This document shows positions 15,822 to 24,075 of a stretch of 64,000 nucleotides of DNA, one piece after another. The position numbers and the translations under genes are program-made. Source of the DNA: UBA1240 sp045599185 (GTDB lineage Bacteria > Spirochaetota > Spirochaetia > Treponematales > Treponemataceae). The stretch is taken from contig JAZRVO010000032.1 in assembly GCA_045599185.1 (NCBI GenBank), positions 65,225 through 129,224 of the forward strand. Direction: 5' to 3'. How positions within the stretch are numbered: position 1 is the first letter of the stretch; each line of letters starts with the position of its first letter. A model generated the notes under the pieces. It saw only the letters and a program-made list of their open reading frames with translations, did no database searches and was not told where the DNA came from.

Positions 15822-18575
15822 ATGGGTTATTTTGATAATAAAGAAATGGTTAAAGCAGGGTTGCCAGTTGGAACAATAAGCGGCAATCACAAAAAAGTAT
15901 CTGACAACCCTGCAATGTGGAAATATTTGACAGAAGAAGAAATATTAAAAAACGAGAGTGGAAATGATAGAAGGGCATATTTAGCAAATAAAGCTCAATT
16001 GATAACAAATGTACAAGAATTGGCTTGTACGGAAAAAAATTATAAATCCATAGGTACAGCGTATTTATCAGAAATGCGCAATGAAGTGAATACTCGTGAT
16101 GTTATTTGTAAGGCAAACAATAGAAAGGTTGTAGATGTAAATACTACTCATATTTTTAAAGACAAAAACACGGATTTTAATAAAACATTAAGGGTTAGGG
16201 CTTTACCATTTGTTTTTCCAATTATTGAAAAATACGGTAAAAAAGGGCTTGTTACCCGAAAAATAGACGGTGTTTATACTGAAATTGTAGGAAAAGCAGA
16301 TATTACAGTTAAGGGCGAAAAAAAGAGATGTGCTATAGCTGTTGTTCTTGTTACAAATAAAGCAAAAGTACAGTATTTAACACAGTTATCGGTTTTTGTA
16401 GTAAATAACAAAGTGATTAAATCGCTTACTACGGACGCTCCTCGCATGAACCGATTAGTCCGAAGTGGTTTAAAAAAACCGTGTGCAAGCGACTCTCACT
16501 TTTCAGTTCACAATTTAATTATAGCAAAATCTCAAAACGAGTCAACGGAAATTATTAACAGTCCTATACATATCTGCATGACTCATATTACAGAGGGCAA
16601 CCGGGAAGCAAAGTTTGAACAGCTTGAAAAATGTCTTAACGGCGAAAAACCTGTTTTTATTCCGGCTGATGACACAAAACCATTGTATAACATTGATTTG
16701 CGCCTTAAAGACAGAACGCCGGAAAGAATTGAGAAGGCTTTGCGTACTATGTCAATGTCTTTGGATATTCCGCTTAAAGCCGCAAAAGGTGAGATTTTCT
16801 TTTACAAGGCACAGGAAGAATTGACCGATGAATGGTGCAAATATTTTTCCGTCTTTGTACGTGATACTTACGATTTTGTGACTGATTATTTTGATTTACC
16901 CAAAAAAACGGTTATGGAAAAATCTGTTTTGCGGCACAAGGGTAAAGTTCTTTATAACCCGGAAAGCGGCGAACCGATTAAACAAAAAGAATGGGATTTG
17001 TTTGTAAAGAATCTTGAAAAGTTTTTGAACCGCAATAAAAAGCCGGGCGAAAAAATCATTCTACAGGCGCAGAGTTTGGCGAAAATTCTTAACCGTATGC
17101 TTAAATACAACACCCTTAAAGCTGTTAAAAAAGCAGAACTGAATAAGCTTGAATATGGCGGAAAAAAGTTTGACTGGATAAGTGACAGCGTTAAAAACAT
17201 GAAAAATGTTTTCGGCGAAAGCTTAACCCGGCAGGATATGGCACGAATTGAAATAATGTCGCAGTCGGCGGCGGAAAAAATAAGCAATATCGATGAAAAA
17301 ATACGCAGTGACATTAAACAGACTCTTATTGACGGCGTAAAAGGCTATAAAAGCAAAGGGCAGGTGTCGCAGGCACTTTTTGACAGAATGGTAGGCGATA
17401 ACAGGGATTTTCAACGCCTTGCGGACACCGAAATACAGAACGCTTTTAACAATGCTTTTATTCGCGAAGAGGTTTACAACGCACCGGAAGGGGAAAAAGT
17501 TTATTTTCAGCGCATTGAAGTAATTGACAGTAACACTTGCCAGCGTTGCAAGGATTTGAACGGCAAAATTGCATTATGGAGCAATAAACCGCAGGCAAGT
17601 GAAAAGGCTGGTGACGGTATAGCGGACTATGTGATTTGGGAAGGTAAGGAATGGACTGGAAAAAATGACAAGGTTTGCACCGGTGTTTTACACCCTTATT
17701 GCCGCGGTAGCTGGGTACGCTATGACAGGGGAACAAGCTTTTTAGATGCGATTGTTGCAGAAAAAAGCGGTAAGGCTGAAAAGTGGAACAATGCGGTAAA
17801 ACAGGCAAAAAAAGAGTTTGAAGAAAAAGGCATTGAAAGCCCGAACGATTCAACAAAAGGTTTTACGGAAAGAATACAGGAACTTTACAACAGTGAAGAC
17901 CTTGAAAAGAGTTTTAGATATATAAAACGCTGGTTTGCTAATGGAAAATGGAATTATGAATATCCGCCTAAATACAGAGCAAAAGCAAACAGAAGTGAAA
18001 CTAAAATAGATATTGCAAAACAAACAAAGCTTATTACTGGAATAAAGCCGCTTGTAGATGTTACTGAAAAAGACATAGACGAAGCTTTGCTAAAACTAAG
18101 TATGTATGCAATGGACGGTAAATTAAAATGCAAGGCTTTAGGCAACCATAGTATTTATATTACTGGAAGAACACAGGAGCATATAAAAGAGACTCATAAC
18201 GAGCCTAGAACTACAGCTGAAATGCTACATAAAGCTAAACACATTCCTTTTGTTCCAGCAATTTTAAGGAATGGGAAAATATGCGAAAAATCATCATCAA
18301 AAGAAGGGGTGATTTATGGCATTGTGGGGCAAGTGGAATATTTTGATAGTAAGAAAAATAAAAATGTAATTGAAAGTGTAGAACTTGCAATTAACTTTGA
18401 TAAAGATACAAGAAAATTTGTTTTTTCGTTTGCTGATAAGGCTATAAAAAAATCCTTGCTGTTAAACAAGGATTTTAGCGGCAACTTCTCGGCGTGCCCG
18501 ATAGTAGATACTGAAACCGTTCCTATCACCATTTATAGAATAGCAGAATATACAAAAAAATCAAGTAACTTGTAA
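15822..18575 (+). CDS. MuF-type minor capsid protein with nuclease-like N- and C-terminal extensions
   Basis: The ATG at 15822 is preceded by AAAGGCGG. The 917-residue protein has a classical MuF core: MSQSAAEKISNIDEKIR, DTEIQNAFNNAFIREEVY, then CQRCKDLNGK near residue 572 and HPYCRGSW near 623, a likely zinc site. The N-terminal 200 residues (LPFVFPIIEKYGKKG, VGKADITVKG, IAVVLVTN) and the C-terminal 200 residues (TGRTQEHIKETHNEP, YGIVGQVEYFD) resemble BECR-type (barnase-EndoU-colicin-RelE) nuclease domains of polyvalent phage proteins. EKSV, EKSF and KKSL sites lie between segments. It is probably injected with the DNA. Confidence 0.8.
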   Translation: MGYFDNKEMVKAGLPVGTISGNHKKVSDNPAMWKYLTEEEILKNESGNDRRAYLANKAQLITNVQELACTEKNYKSIGTAYLSEMRNEVNTRDVICKANNRKVVDVNTTHIFKDKNTDFNKTLRVRALPFVFPIIEKYGKKGLVTRKIDGVYTEIVGKADITVKGEKKRCAIAVVLVTNKAKVQYLTQLSVFVVNNKVIKSLTTDAPRMNRLVRSGLKKPCASDSHFSVHNLIIAKSQNESTEIINSPIHICMTHITEGNREAKFEQLEKCLNGEKPVFIPADDTKPLYNIDLRLKDRTPERIEKALRTMSMSLDIPLKAAKGEIFFYKAQEELTDEWCKYFSVFVRDTYDFVTDYFDLPKKTVMEKSVLRHKGKVLYNPESGEPIKQKEWDLFVKNLEKFLNRNKKPGEKIILQAQSLAKILNRMLKYNTLKAVKKAELNKLEYGGKKFDWISDSVKNMKNVFGESLTRQDMARIEIMSQSAAEKISNIDEKIRSDIKQTLIDGVKGYKSKGQVSQALFDRMVGDNRDFQRLADTEIQNAFNNAFIREEVYNAPEGEKVYFQRIEVIDSNTCQRCKDLNGKIALWSNKPQASEKAGDGIADYVIWEGKEWTGKNDKVCTGVLHPYCRGSWVRYDRGTSFLDAIVAEKSGKAEKWNNAVKQAKKEFEEKGIESPNDSTKGFTERIQELYNSEDLEKSFRYIKRWFANGKWNYEYPPKYRAKANRSETKIDIAKQTKLITGIKPLVDVTEKDIDEALLKLSMYAMDGKLKCKALGNHSIYITGRTQEHIKETHNEPRTTAEMLHKAKHIPFVPAILRNGKICEKSSSKEGVIYGIVGQVEYFDSKKNKNVIESVELAINFDKDTRKFVFSFADKAIKKSLLLNKDFSGNFSACPIVDTETVPITIYRIAEYTKKSSNL

Positions 18576-18585
18576 GGGGGTAACG

Positions 18586-21500
18586 ATGAATATAGGTTTT
18601 ATTGAACGTTACAGACGGCATACTGAATGGGAAGAGATTCAAAAATCACTTTCGCATAAGTATATTAGACGATACCCGAAAAAATCGGGCAAAGGGTGGA
18701 ATTATGTCTATGAAGACAGCTGGAAACACCCTTTTAAGGCTTTGCTTGAATGTTTTGGTATTAAGAAAGCGAAAGTTGAAAAGGATTTTACCGCGAACAA
18801 TATCAACAAAGATTACGGCGTTGATAAAGAAACTTTTGCCGCGCACGTGCTTGAATATTTTACCAACAAAGTGAAATGGGATAACCTTTTTTCAAAAAAG
18901 GAAAAGCGCGACAAATACAAGAAGCCGGAAACACAGAAAGAAGTAACGGAACGTTTGCAGGCAAGCGAAAAAGCACCGAAAGAAAAAAAGAACGGTGACA
19001 AAATGGTTGTAAACCGTTCTTTAATGCGCAAAGTATGGACTTTGTACAGTGTAGCCGGACAGCGTGCAGAAGCAGAAGAAACTGACGCAGAAAAACACGC
19101 TAACCGCAGTAATGCCATGAAAGGCAACAAGAACGCCGCGAAAGACGGTGTATTTACTGATTTGGTAGGAGATAGTGGCAATGGCAAAAATAATGCTGAA
19201 ATTGAACCGGGTAGATTATCCAATGGTACTGAAAACTTACGGACTGGAAGGGGCAAAAATGCAGGCGGCAAAAATGCTGGTAACGCAGGGAATGAAAGTA
19301 ACGGAAGCGAATCTTTACTCGGTACTGACGAACTTGGAAGACGATTTGCAGATGCAGACAGCGTTAATGTCGGAAGAGGAAGAATAACCAAAGGACAGGC
19401 ACGCAAGATTCGCGAACAGTGCCGTGAAATTCTTAAAAAAGATGATAAGGATATTACTGACGCTGACAAGCTTATTCTTTCTCAATATGTAGGTGCTGGC
19501 GGTACTGACGAAGAAGGAAGCAGCAATAGCGGTGTTCTTTATGAGTTTTATACGCCACGCAATGTAATTTCCAAAGTATGGCAGATTGTAGATAAATACA
19601 ACCCTAGACAGGATAAAAGAGTTATTGAGCCTTCTAGTGGTATTGGACGCTTTGCGGAAGGAAGAAAAGAAAAGTTCACGATGTTTGAACTTGAAAAAGA
19701 ATCTGCAAGAATCGCTCATATTTTGCACCCGGAAGCTGAAATAGTACAAGGTGCTTTTCAAGAAAACTTCTTGAAGAATAAGAAAGGACGTTTTACACAG
19801 AAAGGCTTTGAAAAGTTTGATGTAGCGGTAGGAAATCCACCATACGGCGAATATTCCGGCAAATATAAGGGTATGGGTGAAGGCAAAGAGTTTAAACGCT
19901 ATGAATCTTACTTTATGGCAAAAACTCTTGATACTCTTGAAGACGGCGGAATTATGGCAATGGTTGTTCCTAGTGGTTTTATGGACGGTAAAACCTCATA
20001 CGGAAAAGACCTTGAAAAGATTGTCGGTAAGGCTGAACTTCTTGAAGCGTGGAGACTTCCTAACGGAACTTTTGACAGTACAGATATTGGAACTGATATT
20101 GTTGTATTCCGTAAAGGCAAAGGAACAACTACAGAAGCACTTACAAAATACTTTGAAAACAATCCCGACCATGTAGCCGGAGAAGTATCAACACGCATTG
20201 GGCGTTTTGGAGAAGAAACCTACATTAAGCCGAAAGACGGAGAAACTTTTGAAAGTGCTGTTGCAAATATTGATACCGGCAAGGTTGAAATTGAAAAACA
20301 GATTATAAAAGCCGCGGCAAAAATTGAACCTGTTGAAGAAAAGCCGACCGCAAGCAAGATAACTTCTAAAACCGTGTTTGGAGATGTTGTTAAAACAGAA
20401 AAAGGCATTGGTAAAGTAAACGGTTATGTTAAAAAGAACCGCAAAACTGTAGGCGTAAACGTTAATGTTAACGGCGAAGATGTACAGGTTTTATTTACCG
20501 ATGAACAGCTTGAAAAACGCAACCGAAGCGAAGCAATGAAAGGCAATAAGAACGCCGAAGGTGAACACAATTACCCTATAAGCCCGGACGCTCATATTAT
20601 CGACGCTGCGGAGTTTAACAAGAAATACGGAAAGCAGATTGACCCTAAAGATTTGCCTATTTGGAAGGTTACTGACAAGTTCGGTAATGTCGATATGACT
20701 AAACTTTCAGAAGAGCAAAAGGAATATGTTAAGAGTAGCGACCACTTCATTAAAGACGGTGAAGTTTATACAAATGCCGTAAACTTTGCGAGTGGTAATA
20801 TCCGTGAAAAACTTAATAATCTTGACGAAAACGACCCACAGTATGAACTTAAAAAATCTCTTCTTGAAGAGGTTTGCCCGGTTGAAAAGAAAATCGGACA
20901 GTTTACACTCTCACCAATTACAGACTGGGCAAGAGAATACGAGACTAAAGACGGAATTAGCCTTATTAAAGGATTCTACGAATGGGCAGGGTATGGCGGT
21001 TCGGGTGATTCACCTATTACCCGTGAAGAAATCCCACCTATGCTCAACTGGCAAGATATTATAAACTTTATCGAAAAGAAGCCGCTTAAACTTGAAAAAG
21101 GAGAAGCCGGAACAGACGATAAAAAGGGAAAGGAACGCTACAGGGAAAACAAAAAGCAGCAGAGACGAGATACTGCAATAAAACTGTTTAACCGCTACTT
21201 ACAGGAAGGGTTGAGCCTTGAAGACCAAAAAGACTTAACCGTCGCATGGAACTTGAAGAGTAATTCTTTTGTAAACCCGGATTATACAAAGATTCCTATT
21301 TTTGTAGACGGTATGAGTTCGCACAAGGGGAAGAAGCCGTTTAATCTTACTGAACAACAGATAAAGGGAATTTCTGCACTTGTAAACAAGGGAACTGGAC
21401 TTCTTGCTTATGATGTTGGTGTAGGAAAAACTGCTTGCGGAATTGTTGCTACTGTAAATCAGATTCAGACAGGACGAGCAAAGAAACCGCTTATTTGTGT

Positions 21501-23985
21501 TCCTAAAGCCGTTTATGCAAACTGGATAAAATCTATTCATCAGTTATTCCCGGATATAAAAGTAAATGAATTAGTCAACTTGTCTAAGGATTACTGGAAA
21601 GAAGGAATGAAGATTGAAGACGGTACTATTTCTGTTTGCACTTATGAAGGACTTGAAAACATCGGCTTCAATGAAGATGAAGAAGCACAGATTCACGAAG
21701 ATGTAGAATGGGCTACTTATGATTCTACAGATGAAGAAAAGAAACAGTCAAAAAGAGCCGCTGCCAAGAAAGATGAAAAGACGGACGAACTTGTAGGCGG
21801 CATGATTAACACAAGAGATGAGGGCGTACAGTTTAGCGAACTTGGATTTGACCATGTTACAGTTGATGAAGTCCATAATTTCCGAAACCTTTTCAGAATG
21901 CCAAAACACATGAATAAAAAGGGCAAGGAAGACGCAGAGGGAGAGAGCAACGAGTTTGACGGACTTGGAAGCGGCGGAGACCCTTCTAAACGTGCAAAGA
22001 AACTGTTTGCTATTACGCAGCTTATTCAGAGAAAAAATGACGGCAGAAACACTTTCTTGTTGAGTGCTACACCATTTCAAAACTCACCTACAGAGGTTTA
22101 TTCTATCTTGTCTTATATGGCAAGAGATAAACTCAAGGAAATGGGATATTACTCTCTTGAACAGTTTATTTCTAATTTCTGTAAAGTAAAACGTGAATAT
22201 GCGGTAAAAGCTAATATTGTCACAGAAGCACCAGTAGTAAAAGGTTTTGAAAACCTTGGGGAATTACAGGGGCTTTTAACTGGTTACATAGACAAAGTGG
22301 ACGGTGAGAAAGCCGGAGTAGTAAGACCTCGTAAGCGTATGCACACAATGGAACTTGAATTAACAGACTTGCAAAAAGGTATTATGAACGAATGTTCTTG
22401 GTACATTGAAACACAAGAGAAGTTACCGAAAGATAAGCGTGACGACGGTTATATGTTCCGTGCAATGAACGCTATGAAACTTTGTGCATTAAGTCCGGCA
22501 CTTGTAGACCCTAGTTTTGTTCCCGAAGGTTACGAAATCCCGGAATTAAAAGACTTTGTAGAATCTTCACCAAAATTAAAGTTTGTCTGTGATTCTATTA
22601 TTGCACAATATAAACAGAACTCTACGCACGGGCAAATTATGTATATGCCTTTGGGAGTAGAGCAGCACCCTCAAGTTAAAAATTATATGATTAGACACGG
22701 AATACCAAAAGAAGCCATTGAAATAATGCCGAAGGGAAGTTCTGAAAAAATCACGGATAAACGTGAAGCAATTAAGGACAATTTCAATGATGTAAATGGA
22801 AAGTGTAAAATCATTATCGGTGGGCAGGACATAAAAGAAGGAATCTCTCTGAATGGAAATACTACTTCGATTTACTGTACACAACTTGACTGGAATCCTA
22901 CGGACGTTCAGCAGCTTTGGGGTAGAGGTTGGAGACAGGGAAATAAACAGGGAATTGTACACTGTATTATTCCACTTATGCACGATTCACTTGACCCGAT
23001 GATTTGCCAAAAACACGATGAAAAATCATCAAGAACCGATGATTTGTTTTCGTATGAAGGTGAAACAATGGACGCACAAGATGTTGACCCGGAAGAATTG
23101 AAATTTGCTTTGATAAAAGACCCGAAAAAACGTGCAGACTTGCAGGTTATGGAGTTTAAGGAAAAGAACAAAAGCGATGAGAAAATGTACGGTCAGCTGG
23201 TTGATGTGTTGCACAAGCAGATTCAAATTGCTTTTGAAGAAGACGAAACGATTCTGAAAAGGGCAAAGAATGAAGTAAGCTGGCGTTTTGACGGAGTTGA
23301 AAATGAACAGAAAAAAGTTGACGACAATACCGCAAAAGCTAAAGAATGGGAACAGAAAAAGAAAGACCTTGCAAAAGAATGGAAAGGCAGGGAAGATTCT
23401 TTTGACGCGACCCAAACCGAATACAGAAATCATTACGGCTGGAACGAAGAAAAAACCGGTAAAAAGGGTTTGGAAACTTTGCTGAAAAACATTGACCGGT
23501 ATATTGCAGACTATGAAAATCGGGCGGCAGACAGTAAGAAGCTGATTAAAGACTACAACAAAGCCGTGAAAAAGTTGAAAGATTCTAGGGAATCCTGTAA
23601 AAAGTATCTTTCTTCTAAGGGTATGAACAGCAAGGAAGACTGTAATGCGAAGATTGAAGATTATGTTAAGCTTATATCGGAAGCAAAAAACAACCTTGGT
23701 AAAGCCGACAAAATGAGGGAAGAATTCTATCGTAAGGCTGTTTTGGATAACGAAGTCAACAAAAAGAACATTTTGAGTGTTGACGAGCTTGTTAAGCTTA
23801 ATGTTGAAAACATTATGAACGATTTACACCCTATGGACGATGAATGGAAAGCAAAAATCAAGGCTGAAAACGATGAAAAGTTTGGACGAAATAAAACCGA
23901 TGTAAAAAAATCTTGGTGTTATTTTGACAAAAACGGTAACTTGTGGTTTAGAAAAAGTACCTTTGCAAACAGCCGCACGGTGTAA
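18586..23985 (+). CDS. DarB-like polyvalent protein: N6-adenine methyltransferase plus SNF2 helicase
   Basis: This is a 1799-residue protein. After a basic N-terminus with EIQKSLSHKYIRRYPKK come two NRSxAMKGNKNA linkers (about residues 174 and 646). An adenine methyltransferase has VIEPSSGIGRFAEG near 346 and the catalytic NPPY near 417. The SNF2-type helicase has YDVGVGKTACG near 942, DEVHNFR near 1092, LLSATPFQNSP near 1157 and QLWGRGWRQGN near 1442. A long coiled coil follows and the end is VKKSWCYFDKNGNLWFR. Phage P1 DarB has the same methylase-helicase combination, is packaged in the head and protects injected DNA from restriction; I infer the same role here. Confidence 0.82.
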   Translation: MNIGFIERYRRHTEWEEIQKSLSHKYIRRYPKKSGKGWNYVYEDSWKHPFKALLECFGIKKAKVEKDFTANNINKDYGVDKETFAAHVLEYFTNKVKWDNLFSKKEKRDKYKKPETQKEVTERLQASEKAPKEKKNGDKMVVNRSLMRKVWTLYSVAGQRAEAEETDAEKHANRSNAMKGNKNAAKDGVFTDLVGDSGNGKNNAEIEPGRLSNGTENLRTGRGKNAGGKNAGNAGNESNGSESLLGTDELGRRFADADSVNVGRGRITKGQARKIREQCREILKKDDKDITDADKLILSQYVGAGGTDEEGSSNSGVLYEFYTPRNVISKVWQIVDKYNPRQDKRVIEPSSGIGRFAEGRKEKFTMFELEKESARIAHILHPEAEIVQGAFQENFLKNKKGRFTQKGFEKFDVAVGNPPYGEYSGKYKGMGEGKEFKRYESYFMAKTLDTLEDGGIMAMVVPSGFMDGKTSYGKDLEKIVGKAELLEAWRLPNGTFDSTDIGTDIVVFRKGKGTTTEALTKYFENNPDHVAGEVSTRIGRFGEETYIKPKDGETFESAVANIDTGKVEIEKQIIKAAAKIEPVEEKPTASKITSKTVFGDVVKTEKGIGKVNGYVKKNRKTVGVNVNVNGEDVQVLFTDEQLEKRNRSEAMKGNKNAEGEHNYPISPDAHIIDAAEFNKKYGKQIDPKDLPIWKVTDKFGNVDMTKLSEEQKEYVKSSDHFIKDGEVYTNAVNFASGNIREKLNNLDENDPQYELKKSLLEEVCPVEKKIGQFTLSPITDWAREYETKDGISLIKGFYEWAGYGGSGDSPITREEIPPMLNWQDIINFIEKKPLKLEKGEAGTDDKKGKERYRENKKQQRRDTAIKLFNRYLQEGLSLEDQKDLTVAWNLKSNSFVNPDYTKIPIFVDGMSSHKGKKPFNLTEQQIKGISALVNKGTGLLAYDVGVGKTACGIVATVNQIQTGRAKKPLICVPKAVYANWIKSIHQLFPDIKVNELVNLSKDYWKEGMKIEDGTISVCTYEGLENIGFNEDEEAQIHEDVEWATYDSTDEEKKQSKRAAAKKDEKTDELVGGMINTRDEGVQFSELGFDHVTVDEVHNFRNLFRMPKHMNKKGKEDAEGESNEFDGLGSGGDPSKRAKKLFAITQLIQRKNDGRNTFLLSATPFQNSPTEVYSILSYMARDKLKEMGYYSLEQFISNFCKVKREYAVKANIVTEAPVVKGFENLGELQGLLTGYIDKVDGEKAGVVRPRKRMHTMELELTDLQKGIMNECSWYIETQEKLPKDKRDDGYMFRAMNAMKLCALSPALVDPSFVPEGYEIPELKDFVESSPKLKFVCDSIIAQYKQNSTHGQIMYMPLGVEQHPQVKNYMIRHGIPKEAIEIMPKGSSEKITDKREAIKDNFNDVNGKCKIIIGGQDIKEGISLNGNTTSIYCTQLDWNPTDVQQLWGRGWRQGNKQGIVHCIIPLMHDSLDPMICQKHDEKSSRTDDLFSYEGETMDAQDVDPEELKFALIKDPKKRADLQVMEFKEKNKSDEKMYGQLVDVLHKQIQIAFEEDETILKRAKNEVSWRFDGVENEQKKVDDNTAKAKEWEQKKKDLAKEWKGREDSFDATQTEYRNHYGWNEEKTGKKGLETLLKNIDRYIADYENRAADSKKLIKDYNKAVKKLKDSRESCKKYLSSKGMNSKEDCNAKIEDYVKLISEAKNNLGKADKMREEFYRKAVLDNEVNKKNILSVDELVKLNVENIMNDLHPMDDEWKAKIKAENDEKFGRNKTDVKKSWCYFDKNGNLWFRKSTFANSRTV

Positions 23986-23991
23986 TATAAT
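23963..23991 (+). promoter_or_regulatory. Sigma70-like promoter upstream of the 24076 gene
   Basis: TTGCAA, a 17-base spacer and TATAAT. It overlaps the 3' end of the DarB-like gene; expected transcription start is near 23998, only about 20 bases before a strong intrinsic terminator. Confidence 0.5.
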
Positions 23992-24018
23992 TACTTGATT
24001 GGTTTTTACTGAAAACAG

Positions 24019-24059
24019 AAAGCCGGTTATCTCATTTTTGGGATAACCGGCTTTTTTTT
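24019..24059 (+). terminator. Intrinsic terminator in the leader of the 24076 gene
   Basis: AAAGCCGGTTATC pairs perfectly with GATAACCGGCTTT (13 bp) around a 10-nt loop and is followed by a run of T. The SD (TAGGGGGA) of the next gene starts a few bases later, so read-through is needed to express it from the upstream promoter. Confidence 0.9.
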
Positions 24060-24075
24060 GTCTTTAGGGGGAAGT

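Noticed and set aside
18813..19469. 218-residue - strand frame inside the DarB-like gene
   Set aside because: Ser/Leu-rich antisense of a low-complexity linker; no support as a gene.
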